Shown in pieces: positions 26,558 to 37,114 of a stretch of DNA of 64,000 nucleotides. The notes under the pieces are model-generated. The model was not told the origin of the DNA and did not search any database. It worked only from the letters and a program-made list of their open reading frames with translations. Both the position numbers and the translations under genes were made by a program. Numbering within the stretch: position 1 is the stretch's first letter; each line of letters opens with the position of its first letter. This DNA comes from Hypomyces perniciosus (taxonomy: Eukaryota; Ascomycota; Sordariomycetes; Hypocreales; Hypocreaceae): the NCBI GenBank assembly GCA_008477525.1, contig SPDT01000005.1:1550001-1614000 (forward strand), given 5' to 3'.

Positions 26558-27339
26558 ACTAGTATATATAATCTAACTATTAAAGGGTATAGCTTAGAAA
26601 AGCTATTTAAAGAGTCTTTTATTAAATCTATTACTAGTTTAAATAGTAATTGAGACTTTCTATAAGCCTTAAACGCTAAAAAAGGGAAGAAGTTTTCTAA
26701 ATCCTTTAAGTCTTTTAAATCTTTTAAAATCCCTAAACCCTTTAAACTTTTTATTTAAGATAGTCTACTATATAATACTAGATTTATAGTTTATATAGTT
26801 AATTCTAGGAAATAATTTATAGACTATAAACATAATAATAGGGAATTAAATATTATTTATATTAGTAGGGGTTTTATTACCTTTAAAGGTATAAATATAG
26901 CTACTTTTAATATCTTCAATAAAGATAATAACTATAAAAAGATAACATTATTAAATACCTTTTTTTTACCTACAGCTAAATATTAACTTTATAAATAGTT
27001 TAAAGTACTATTAAGTTAAAGGATTTATTTAATATAATACTTTTTTTATTAAAACTATATAGCTAATAAGGCTATTAAATCCTTTAAAATATAGTTTTTT
27101 CTTTATAATTAAAGGATATACTATACTATATAGCTATATAAATAGCTATAAAGTTTATAGCTCTATAAAGGTTTAAATCCCTGCTATTAGTAAAGAAAAG
27201 GTTAAAGAATATATAGCTATTTTAAAAGTAATAGTTTTAAAAAAATAATTAACTAAATTTAATCCTAGGCTTATAAAAAATAATCTTAAAGGAAAGGATT
27301 TCTTTAAACTCTTTAAAACCTTAGGCTAAGTAAAGGAAT

Positions 27340-30235
27340 AAGGGCCCTATATGCCTTTATTACTTAAAGAAATAAAAGGGAATAAGCTTAAAAAGGATAC
27401 CTTTATAGAGGATAGGCCTTATATATTTAAGGAATCCTTTATTATTAAAGATCTAGAGGTTATTAAGCTAATTAAATTAAAGGGAGACATTATTATTAAT
27501 AATATTAACTATAAGCTATTAAAGCTAGCCCTCCTATAATATAAAAGATTAAGTTATATTAATTTAAGGTTATTAAAAAAGACTGCTAAAATAATTATTA
27601 AAATTTTTAACTTTAATTTTATTAAAGAGATTAAATTCTACTATTTAGCGTATAATAAAGGAAAAACTATTAAAAGGCTTAATTTAAAGGTAATTGCTGA
27701 TTTACTAGCCTTTTTAGATTATCTAGAAGCTAATACTTTCTTTATAAAGCTAGTGCTTTATAATAAGGCCCCTATTAGTCTTTTAATTGTCGATAGAAAA
27801 TCAAGATATAGGTAGCTATTCCTTTTAAAAGATTATAGTAGACTTACCCTTTTAGCTATTATATAAAGCTTTATAAATAGCTTTAAAATATAATATAACC
27901 GGTATTTTAAAGAATTCTATTATAATAGTAGAAAGGAAATTAATTAAGAACTTTAAATTTAATTCTTTTTTTAAGAATTATATACTCTTATAATAGCCTT
28001 TGTATTTATAAATAAAATAGTTTAATAGAATATTTTATTAAAGTTTTATTAAACAAGCTTTAAGCTATTATTATAGCAGTTAATTTACTACTATATCTTT
28101 AAAACTTTATTATTACTATAATTTTTAAATTAATTAAGTATATAGCTATTATTAATAAAGACTTTACCTTTTATTAAGAATTATATAAAGACTTAAACTT
28201 TAATAAAGATTATAAGCCTAATCTGTAAAAATATAGGATTATTAGCTTTTATTATAAGGTTTTTGTTCTTTAAAAATAAAAGGCTAAAGGCTATAAATTA
28301 GCCTTTAAGACTAAAATTAAAAGACTATTAGCAGTTTTAAGTAATAATATTTATTTTATTTATATATTAATTAAATATATAGTCTTTAAATCGTTAAGTA
28401 TAAAGCTATATAAAGATAAAATTCTTAAACTTTAAATCTTAAAGCCTATTATAGGTTAAAATAATAAAGAATTAAAAAGAGAAATAAAGTTAGATTTATT
28501 AGATTAAATAATCCCTAGCTTTTAGGATATTAATCCTTTACTCTTTAACTTTACTTTCAAAGGAGTACCTACTACTATTTCCTTTATTTTTATATTAGTT
28601 ATATAAGACTCTGCAGTTATAGAGGATTTTATAGACATAGATATATCCTATTTTCTCTATAATAGTATTAAAAAGCTAGCCTTTCTAGCTGCTGCAGTAT
28701 AAGACCTTTAAACGCTTAAGTAAGTACTTTATAGTTTTAATAAAATTAAATAGCTAAAAGCGATTTATAGTAAATTTAATTAATTAATTAAATAATATAC
28801 CTTTACTTTTATTAAGTGTAATAGTATTCTTAAAGGCAAAAATCCTATTACTAGTTAATTAATTTTAAAGACTAAAAAAGATTAAAATAATAAAATAGTT
28901 AAATTTAAAGCTAAGCTAATTATTAAAGGCTTTTAATAATTAAAAAATTAATTAAATATTTACTTTAATAGCTATTCTTTCTATTTAGCAGCTCTTTTTA
29001 GTATTAACTACTATTTATAACTAAGAAATTAAATAAATTAACTTTATTAATATATTCTTTAATAGGATATTTAAAGAAACTATTTTCTTTAATTTCCTTA
29101 AAGGGTTTAAAGACTATACTAGTTAAACTTCCCTTAAAATTAAATCTATTTTTAGGAAGCTAGGTTATAACCTTAATATAGATTAAGTTATTTAACTTCA
29201 GAAAGCTCTTTATAGTCTTAAATCATCCCTTAAAGAATAGTAATAGGCTTTATAAGCTTTAAAAAATAAACTAGGATATAATCCTTCAATTTTTAACTCT
29301 ATTATTTTTTTTATAATTTAAATAATAGTATTATTATTATTATTTGTATAAATAACTGTCTTTTTATTAAACTAAATAAAAAAACTATAGTTTAGTTAAG
29401 GCTAGCTTTTAATAAAGTCGATACTATAAAAGATAAAGGCTTTACTTTTTTTAAGGGTTTAGATAGTTAAGGATAGAAAAAGAGGCCTTTTTTAGCTTTT
29501 TTAGAAATAATATATTATTAAAGCTATAAAGTTCTTTAACCTTTAAGACTTAAAGTTTATTTAATTACCTTTATAGCCCTTTCTTTTAGCTAATAAAACT
29601 ATAACTAAACTAGATAAAGCTAATATAAAGCTTTTCTAAGCTATTATTAAAACTATTATCTATTTAATAATATATATTTAAGTAACTATTAGCTTTTTAG
29701 TCTAATAGTTAATGAAATAATTCTAAAGCCTTTATAAAGAGTATTTAAATATAGCCTATAACCTGTTATAGTATTTGAATAATATTTAAAATCTAACTAT
29801 TTAATATATTAGAAAATCTAATTTTATATTTATTAGTTATTGCGATAGTGGTTTTACTGGGGATAAAGAATTAAGCAAATCAATTTATAGCTATATTATT
29901 ATAGTTACTAATAAACTAATTAACTGGAAATCGAAAAAGGGCTTAATTATTTATCTTTTTATATTAAAAGCAGAGTTTATAGCTTTTATAGAAGCTATTA
30001 AAGAGATTTGATAGCTTATTGGCCTATATAAAGAGGTAAATTAACCAATTAAATAGCCAATCTCTCTACTTAATAATAATAAAGGTACTATTTCTACTTT
30101 AAATAACCTTACCCTTTATAATTAAACAAAATATACTTTATTATAGTTTAATTATATTAAAGAATAGGTTAAAAATATTATTATTATAGTTGCTGATAGG
30201 CTTACTAAGCCTCTTTTAGGCTAACAGCTAAGGAA
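27340..30235 (+). pseudogene. Copia polyprotein remnant (integrase, reverse transcriptase, RNase H)
   Basis: The reading frame is riddled with stops but protein similarity is still readable. At about 28900-28935 the frame gives KFKAKLIIKGF, matching the KARLVARGF motif at the start of copia reverse transcriptase. At about 29205-29222 it gives ALYSLK, the equivalent of ALYGLKQ. At about 29840 YCDSGFTGDKEL followed by WKSKKG and KAEFIAF matches copia RNase H, and at about 30195 ADRLTKPL matches its end. A short open piece at 27351-27539 lies in the expected protease/integrase side. Most stops are TAA or TAG, consistent with CpA-to-TpA change. It cannot make a working enzyme. Confidence 0.85.
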
Positions 30236-30460
30236 CTTTATAAGTCTCCTTAATCTCCAGCTTTTACCTAAGGTTTATACCTAAGGTCTTTTATCCTTTT
30301 CTTTCTTATGGTTATTAGCTATCCCTTTTTTAGCTATTAGCTATCCTTGTTAGTCTGTTTTTAGCTATATTAGCTATTCTTTTTATTTCCTATATCTTAG
30401 TTACTTTCCTATATCTAAGGTCCTATATCTACTTTAAAGTTATATAGGATAGTATCTATT

Positions 30461-30470
30461 CTAGAGGGAG
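30461..30470 (+). other. Copia polypurine tract
   Basis: CTAGAGGGAG immediately upstream of the 3' LTR start TGTTTAAAAGGAGG, in the position where plus-strand DNA synthesis is primed. Confidence 0.7.
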
Positions 30471-31051
30471 TGTTTAAAAGGAGGGCTAAAAAGCAAGGAT
30501 TTTAGTGTAATTGGGTAACTTTCCTATTCTGGCTAGACCTAGAATTAGGCCCAATACTAAAACCGAGTTCCTAAAGGAACTTCAGTGTAAGTTAAGAAAT
30601 TTCTATTATCTTTAATAATAATAATTAAGCTAAAACCAGCTACCCCGCCTACCTTAAACTTAATCTAATAGCTATAATAGCTATTATAAAAAATTTAAAT
30701 AAAATGGTTTCCTATTTATATAGCTATCAGTCGATTTAACCAATTGTTTATATAAATAAATTTTGCGGAAAATAGAAATGCGGCTATAAACCTAATTCTA
30801 CTGCTATATGCCTATTATTAAATTAAAAGACTATTATAAATGATAAAGCATTATTTTACAATTACTTTTATAATATAGCTATATATTATTAAATATTTTA
30901 TAGCTTTTTAGCTATTAAATTAATCATAATTCAATTATTTAGTCCATTATTTACCCAGTAAACTCTCAGTCGTTTCCTTATTGCTGCGTTATATACAGCT
31001 TTCTAGAAGCTATATATAAATAAGGTTCAGTATAACCTTATTAATTTAACA
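30471..31051 (+). repeat. Copia 3' LTR (581 bp)
   Basis: Aligns with 24237-24821 along its full length. Ends in CA at 31050-31051, followed by the target duplication TAATT. Differences between the two LTRs are dominated by C/T and G/A, so they reflect mutation after insertion and cannot be used directly to date it. Confidence 0.9.
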
Positions 31052-31056
31052 TAATT

Positions 31057-32018
31057 TAATAAAAAAGGCTATAAACAACTATTTTTAAACTAAAATTAAA
31101 ATACATGATAATTATTATTTATATAAAAAAATAAAAAAATTAAAGTATTAAAGATATGTTTTATATTAAAGTTTAAAAAAAAGCTATAGTAAAATTAAAG
31201 ATACTTTAATATAATAAATTAATTATATAAAGCTAATATAAAAGTTAATTAAAATATAAAAAAAAGTTTTAAATTATTATTAAGATAAATATAAGCCAAT
31301 TAAAGATAACAATAAACTTATACAGAACTTTATAGTAAAGAGAATAACTAAGAAAAGGTAAAAGTATATGGTAAAGTTAAAAAGGAAGGAGGTAATATTA
31401 TAGAATAAACCCAGCGAAAGGCATATATACTTTACTATACCTAACTCTACCTAAAAAAACAGTATAGAATAAAGAGCTGTAAACTTAAGCTATAATAGGC
31501 TTAGTAGGCTATAAGGTATATAAACCCTTGCTATAATAACGAATATATAGTAATAAAGTAGCAATTAAAAAGTAACTTTTCTCCTTTACTCTTTAACTTT
31601 AAAGAGATTATCTGTAAGCCTCCTCTTATATATTATATAGGACTAGTTCCTTAATACCTGCAATATTAATTACAGCTAATCTTTAATTTTATTAATAAAT
31701 TAAAAACACCTAGTAACTTAAAATATTAGGCCAATAATAGGTTTAAAGAGAAATCTATTATAATATATAATATTAATATTTTTATAATTAAAGGTATTAT
31801 AGAAAATCAAGGAATTAAAAGTTAAAAAAAGTACTATATATATAGACTATTTATTTTAGTAGTAATTTTTATTTATTTTGATAGTATTACTCTTTTAGTT
31901 TAGCGGGGTAGTATAATATACGTATGTACCTAGGTTATAGCTATACAATAATTTAAGGGTAGACTCTATACTTTGTTTAAACTCTTAAAACTTATATCTT
32001 CACTTCCTGCTAAGACTG
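31057..32018. other. End of the AT-rich block, family B fragment, and ceramidase upstream region
   Basis: 31057-31660 is A/T-rich without recognised content. 31665-31893 aligns with the 5' part of family B (minus strand), including the TAGTAGTAATTTTTATTTATTTTGATAGTATTACTC end seen at 14330-14385 and 23690-23727. From about 31900 the composition returns to normal. Only about 120 bp of normal sequence lies between the RIP block and the ceramidase start codon, so the gene's promoter must be very short or lie inside transposon sequence. Confidence 0.55.
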
Positions 32019-33403
32019 ATGGCCTTGTCAGTGTTATTTCGCGCTGTATGGATTCCTTACCCCGACCCTACCTCTGACCATGGGTTCTGGGGCACGCCGA
32101 CATCCACCCTCAATTTCTGTGAGGAGGTAAGGTCGAGACAGCCGATATATATAATGCTAGCATGGGACTGAATACCTAAAGGATTATATCCTCTCAGTTT
32201 ACTGCGCCGAGATATGCAATGCCAGTAAAAGTACCCTTCAGTATCCATCATTTTAAGCCGTCTGTCCTGCTAACCAGAATGACAGACGGTGACCAATGCT
32301 ATGTTTCTGTGGCTTGGTGCCAGGGGAATTAGTAACTCTTTACGAAATTCTCACCCATCAATATTCCTGTTGGCATACACTGGGTACACAGTGGTTGGGC
32401 TGGGCTCGATTCTCTTCCATGCCACCCTGGAATGTAAGCCTTGCGATTGCCACTGTGAGTTGGAGGCCTCAGTGTGGTGCTGACGAGGGTTGGTTAAGAT
32501 CCAATGCAACTTGTCGACGAACTCTCCATGATTTATACCACTTGCTTGATGATGTATGCGAGTTTCTCGTACTCACGGTCGCGGATCTTCTCGGCCTTGC
32601 TGGGAGTGACTTTGCTGGCTCTTGCTGGGTCGATCACGGTGTGTTGCGATGATTTCTACCTGGACGCAAGCAAACGGCGCTAAAGTGGAAACAGGTGTAT
32701 TATCATCTTACCAAAGACCCGGCATTCCACCAAGGGGCGTACGCGGTTTTGACGGCCACTGTTTTGCTCAGGAGCATGTGGGTTATGGAGTCACAATTGA
32801 GACCTACCCTTCATTCCCGGGATGCTGAGAAGACACGGCACCTGCTCAAAACTATGTGGGCCATGGTGGCGACTGGTGTGTTTGGTCGTGAGGATTGGGG
32901 TGCTGGCCGAACTAACAGGCACCAGGTCTTACAGTGTTCCTAGGCGGATACCTCATATGGAACCTTGACAACATTTTCTGCACCCAGGTACGGCAATGGA
33001 GACACGCCGTCGGTCTCCCGTGGGCCCTGCTACTGGAGGGACATGCCTGGTGGCATCTGATGACAGGTCTAGGTAAGCAGCGTCCCGTTTGTAATTCCGC
33101 GATTCTATAGAGCAGAATTCTGACGAACCCAAATAGGAGGTAGTAACTGCAGAAAACACAAATTCCCCATTTCCATCCTCCACTCTGTGCCACATCTTTA
33201 CCCCATGTTAAGGGTTTGAATTACACATGGGAGTCTGGCTAACAAATTCTTCAGCTTATTACTATATTACCTGGGGTGTTTGGCTACGATATTGCCTTAC
33301 GGGTCGAAGTGATGAGTATATTCTTGTTTGGCCTAGGCTGGTAACGTCAATACCACAAGTGCAGCGTGTTAGGAAGCACGATGAAACCACCAAACAGCAT
33401 TGA
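32019..33403 (+). CDS. Alkaline ceramidase (ACER/YPC1/YDC1 family)
   Basis: Integral membrane hydrolase that splits ceramide into sphingoid base and fatty acid in the ER/Golgi. Seven exons fit the family: 32019-32126, 32182-32220, 32286-32433, 32499-32638, 32695-32875, 32926-33072 and 33255-33403, giving about 303 residues. The protein opens with FWGTPTSTLNFCEE, typical of the family. It keeps the zinc-site motifs: LFHATLE after GSI (exon 3), MQLVDELSMIY (exon 4) and EGHAWWHLMTGL with the HxxxH pair (exon 6). All joins are in frame and most introns have GT...AG ends. Intron 2 is odd: the only join that preserves EICN-TVTNA uses a GC donor (32221) with acceptor AG at 32284-32285. This is the first gene right of the heterochromatic block. 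Identity is strong; splice points are inferred. Confidence 0.9.
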
Positions 33404-33988
33404 CAGATCACAATGATGACTCATGGATTCCCCTCGGTTTGATGAGCTAGCGAGTGTAATCGCTGAGAAGATATCGTCTGGCCTTTTTGACTGTCTAGGT
33501 GTGTAAAATGAGCACGGCTGTTGCGATCAGCGCAGTGGCCAGACACATCTCAACAGTAGGAAACTACTAAAATATTATTTGGGTGGGGGGTATTTAGGAA
33601 CATTTGACACCCCGCCGTGGTGTCGGATCTCAGGCTGATTCTACCTGATTTGCCTTTGGTTTGTAAAAGATGCAGCCCTGCGTAATTCAACCCTCGACAT
33701 TAAATGAATCCACAAGTCGACGCTGTAGGAGGATATATCATGAGCATAGAAGTGGTGCTATTACTGGTGGTAATATTACCTAATAATAACAGTACTCTAG
33801 AGTTGGACTGGCTATCTGGGATGGCGGGGCCATTTCGGCTGTCGTTGTAGTAGTACAACTTCTTCGTAAACAGGCCCGCATTCAGCTCCAACTCGTGACA
33901 TGCACTCAGCAACCCACCTAACTGTCGACTGAATACTGTTCTACATTCGACCAAATACACACGCAAACGACGGATATATACAGCTACG
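33404..33988. other. Intergenic region, ceramidase 3' end to prefoldin promoter
   Basis: No gene seen. A G-rich run GGGTGGGGGG lies at about 33580-33590. Antisense open frames in 33700-34183 overlap the prefoldin start and carry no recognisable protein. Confidence 0.6.
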
Positions 33989-34474
33989 ATGTCGATCCCC
34001 AACGAGGCACTGCACAAGGTGTGTGGCAGCCGCCTGATTCTTCAAAGCCATGATCGACGATGTTAACACACAACAGTTGGCGCGCGAGATTGAGACGCAG
34101 GCTGTGGTGGCACAGCAACAGATTAGCCTGGCTCGTACCCAACTATCAGCCAAGCAGCGAGAGCAGCGACTGGTGCGACTCACATTGGGTGAAGTAGAGA
34201 GCCTTCCAGACGATGCTGTTATTTATGAGGGCGTCGGCAAGATGTACGTCCCTGCATGCAACTTGACCCCCCTGTCTTCTTGCTCGACTAACCGATGCTT
34301 CTCGTCGGACCTAGGTTTGTTTCACTATCCCCAGATGCTCTACGGCAGAAGCTGCAGGGCCAGACGCAAGACCTGGATGGCGACGTGGAACGACTCAATC
34401 AGAGACTTCTGTACCTCGAAACGACACACAAGAACAGCCGTGAGCATATCGAGCAGATGCTGCGTACGCGCTGA
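33989..34474 (+). CDS. PFD1: Prefoldin subunit 1 (PFD1)
   Basis: Beta-type subunit of the hexameric prefoldin chaperone, which passes unfolded actin and tubulin to the CCT chaperonin in the cytosol. Three exons: 33989-34018 (MSIPNEALHK), 34077-34243 and 34315-34474, total 118 residues, the usual size. The first coiled coil (LAREIETQ ... LSAKQREQRLVRLT) is followed by the beta-hairpin segment VYEGVGKMF-like YEGVGKMFVSLSP, created exactly by joining exons 2 and 3. The second coiled coil ends LETTHKNSREHIEQML. The start MSIPNEAL matches the conserved N-terminus. A longer uninterrupted frame to 34868 results only from reading through intron 2. The 293-bp stretch up to 34767 holds the 3' end and nothing else recognised. 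Confidence 0.93.
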
Positions 34475-34767
34475 CAAGGCGCCATCTGGCTCAATCACAC
34501 TGGTCAGAGGAAGTTACACTGTCCTTCCCCTGTCCGTCTCACAGGGTATGTACTGGTATACCCAACTGCCAGCATATGCTAGTGGGGATGTTTCAGTTGG
34601 CGCCGACTGGACAGATGTTGTGCGATTGTTGGGCGGCATGCGGTCCAAAAGTGCACCTCCGCGAATGCAGAAACCTTCGGCGGCAACGAGAGGAGAGACA
34701 GGGGGGGACACAAACGCCGTGGCCTGCAAACCGCCAAATCTAACGGCCAACCTCTATCCTAAATATA

Positions 34768-36586
34768 AGTCAGACCACCCATTTTCCCGCCACCCTGAGA
34801 GGAATTGGAACACCACACAACACCATCAATTACAACACAATAATAAAGTCAAGATATCTACATTTTAGTGTTTTCCGATATATCTAGAGCTGCCATTCAA
34901 AGCACATATCTTCAAATCGAAAATTCTCCATTGACGCTGCAACTATAGCTGGTTTAAGCTTGGCACGGGTCTCCATTACCTCCTTGATCCGGGTGAACCG
35001 TTTATTAGGATCTTCATCGACTTTCTGTCTCTTCCGTGGTCGCAAATGGTCAACTTGAAGCAGAAGATGCTTGATCTGGGCCTCAGCCGCCGCAAGCTTG
35101 GTGTTCTGTTGGTCTAGACCCCTGCCAACTTTCCGGAATAAAAGCCGCATAGTTTTGTCAACTGGACTATCTGTTGCAGCATCGCGAATAAGGTCCCGGA
35201 CTTGACTAGACCGCTGTGGTGTTGGAAGAAGACTATGATTGATCGTTTCCCTTATGTTCTGGGTTGCTACCATAGCTGGTGTTTGTGGTGGTGCTGGGTT
35301 GTTCATGACCATGGGGTTCATCAACGGCTTAGCTATATTTTCTGGCCATAGCCCTGATCCAAGCCATCCTGCCCTAATATTCCTGCTTGTTAAAGCTGCA
35401 GTTCTTGCTAAAGCATAGCAACGAAGAAACCCTGCCTTGCCAATTGGTGTAGAATCGTCATATCCAACAAGTGTAATCTCACGGCGATATGCACTTTTCA
35501 CAGGCCCAAAAACCGAGATATCAAGAGGCTGGAGAACGTGGGAAGAATGTGGCGGCAGGAATAGAAGATGGATATCATTCTGATAGCATTCATAGAGAAA
35601 ATCATCAGTAGAATGACTTCCATGGCCATCAACAATTAAAAGTCGCTTCCCTTTCCGTGCTGGCTTGGTCTGGGGAATAAAGACCTCTTTAAGCCATTTT
35701 AAACCGATTAAATCGCTAGTCCAACCTTTCTCTGATGAGAAGTTCCAATTAGCTAGGAAATCAAGTTCCTGGGGAAACCATTGTTGTTGAACGGTCATTC
35801 CTTTGAAAATAACCAATGGTTCAATAGCCCGGCCTGTTGCCGAGATACACTCAATAATCGTAGTCCAAGACCTCGATCCAGGCTGTTTCTTCATAACAGC
35901 CGTCTTCTGTGAGTTCCCAAGTACCAGGCCATTGCATCCACGGCCCTCGAGAATCCCCGTCTCGTCCATATTATATCGATTTTCAGGGCCAATAGCTTGG
36001 ACTACAGGCAGCTTCAGAAGCTCGAAGAATCCCTTGATTTTTTCAGTTGAAGCACCATTAATTCGTGCCGAATCCATTGACCTGCCTCTTAATGTCTTGA
36101 TTTCCGGATTACGGCGCAAAAAACCATAAACCCAGTGTTTGCCGAGTGGTTCTGTATCGCCGCCAGCTTCAAGTATCCTTGTCGCGAAAAGTTTGAGCTG
36201 CTGATGGGTTGGGGGATACCCTAGGGCAGCTTGGTCTAAAATCCATTGGCAGAGATGATTTTCCTGCTCTTTGGCAAGCCTTTGCTGGGATTCATGGGCA
36301 ACTTTCTGGGGTATGGCACCGTTTAATCGGTCTTGGAGTGTTCTTCGTGGAATTCCCCAGCGTTGTGAAGCTTTTCGCTGACTTATGCCACTATTAATAT
36401 CTTTAAGCGCGTTTTGAACGCTTTCTTCCGTGTATTTAGGCATTATGATAATAGAAATATTTTTATTAAAAAAAAACGATAGAAAGGCGTAAAAGAACGC
36501 GATCGCGATGTTGTGGTGTTGGTGTTGAATTGGAATGATAAGGGTGGCGGGAAACTAGGGGTGGCGGGAAAATGGGTGGTCTGACT
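34768..36586 (-). mobile_element. Complete pogo/Fot1-type DNA transposon (1,819 bp)
   Basis: Ends AGTCAGACCACCCATTTTCC... are inverted and identical for 28 bp, and TA duplications flank the element at 34766-34767 and 36587-36588. The right end also repeats the subterminal word GGTGGCGGGAAA, a possible transposase-binding array. The enclosed transposase reads without interruption. Composition is normal, with no RIP-type decay, so this is a recent arrival. It sits between the 3' end of PFD1 and the SR-like gene. Confidence 0.95.
34884..36443 (-). CDS. Pogo/Tigger-like transposase (DDE superfamily, CENP-B-type DNA binding)
   Basis: A 519-residue uninterrupted frame. Residues 1-45 form a psq-type helix-turn-helix (SQRKASQRWGIPRRTLQDRL). 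About 55-125 is a CENP-B-like second helix-turn-helix. The catalytic core follows: Asp160 in MDETG, Asp272 in VDGHGSH and Asp308 in LQPLDISVFGP, with 35 residues between the last two (DD35D). The C-terminal 100 residues include a short coiled coil and a basic patch (RPRKRQK). Start Met is followed by PKYTEE, normal for the family. It catalyses cut-and-paste movement of the element at TA sites. All three acidic residues and both DNA-binding parts are present, so the protein looks functional. Confidence 0.95.
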   Translation of the reverse strand: MPKYTEESVQNALKDINSGISQRKASQRWGIPRRTLQDRLNGAIPQKVAHESQQRLAKEQENHLCQWILDQAALGYPPTHQQLKLFATRILEAGGDTEPLGKHWVYGFLRRNPEIKTLRGRSMDSARINGASTEKIKGFFELLKLPVVQAIGPENRYNMDETGILEGRGCNGLVLGNSQKTAVMKKQPGSRSWTTIIECISATGRAIEPLVIFKGMTVQQQWFPQELDFLANWNFSSEKGWTSDLIGLKWLKEVFIPQTKPARKGKRLLIVDGHGSHSTDDFLYECYQNDIHLLFLPPHSSHVLQPLDISVFGPVKSAYRREITLVGYDDSTPIGKAGFLRCYALARTAALTSRNIRAGWLGSGLWPENIAKPLMNPMVMNNPAPPQTPAMVATQNIRETINHSLLPTPQRSSQVRDLIRDAATDSPVDKTMRLLFRKVGRGLDQQNTKLAAAEAQIKHLLLQVDHLRPRKRQKVDEDPNKRFTRIKEVMETRAKLKPAIVAASMENFRFEDMCFEWQL

Positions 36587-36588
36587 TA

Positions 36589-37114
36589 AGTATTGATGCG
36601 GCACTCTGGCGGCTCGGTGAGGCCGTGACCATCAACTGGCTACTTGGTAGTGTTGGTTGCCATCATCCCTAAACAGTCAGCGGTAATTAGTGTGGCGTTA
36701 CGAAGTACAGCATGTTTTCTATTTTCGACGTTGTCCAGTAGAAGTACTAATCTCTCACACCAGTACATAGTATCTACACTGCCGTTGGGGCATAGTGCCT
36801 TACTTTTGCTTGCAGTATACTGGAAGTACTAGGTACCTACCTAGTACCCCCCATTTGAATGATTTTGACGAATAACGTGTCGCTAACAATGCCTGGTTGG
36901 CTGTCTGAGGTCTCGAGCGATGGACCTGAGGCGGGGCTAAGGAATGAACCGTAGGGCTGGGGGAGGGGCTGAGCGCTGGACAAAAGAGCCTCCTTCCCCC
37001 CTCCTATCTAGGACTCCCTCGTTCCCCTCTTATATCTCTCCTCATAGCTTTGCTTGAACTGCCATCATTTGCCCTGAACTTGATATAACTACATCGACCT
37101 GGCGACCCATCACC
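36589..37114. other. Intergenic region upstream of the SR-like gene
   Basis: No gene. Contains TAC/TAG-rich sequence near 36770-36850 and a C/T-rich stretch at 36985-37050 (CTTCCCCCCTCC), typical of a filamentous-fungal core promoter, just before the start at 37115. Confidence 0.6.

Larger units (their letters stand above)
24237..31051 (+). mobile_element. Full-length Ty1/copia retrotransposon, RIP-inactivated, with nested insertions
   Basis: A complete element of 6,815 bp: 5' LTR 24237-24821, primer-binding site at 24822, decayed polyprotein, polypurine tract CTAGAGGGAG at 30461-30470, 3' LTR 30471-31051. A TAATT target duplication flanks it (24232-24236 and 31052-31056). The two LTRs align throughout and differ mainly by C/T and G/A. 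The pol order, with reverse transcriptase then RNase H just before the 3' LTR, together with the copia-specific sequence remnants, identifies Ty1/copia. Two later, hardly mutated inserts (25543-25726 and 26155-26557) lie in the gag/leader half. Confidence 0.92.

Noticed and set aside
1..31950. Mitochondrial DNA insertion as explanation of the AT-rich block
   Set aside because: No mitochondrial protein, rRNA or tRNA sequence is readable, while LTRs, polypurine tracts and copia motifs are.
32057..33195. Several short open frames on both strands
   Set aside because: Shadows of ceramidase exons and introns in other frames.
34050..34868. 272-codon open frame as one gene
   Set aside because: It contains exon 2 of prefoldin subunit 1 but reads through intron 2 and leaves the frame; the spliced 118-residue protein matches the family exactly.
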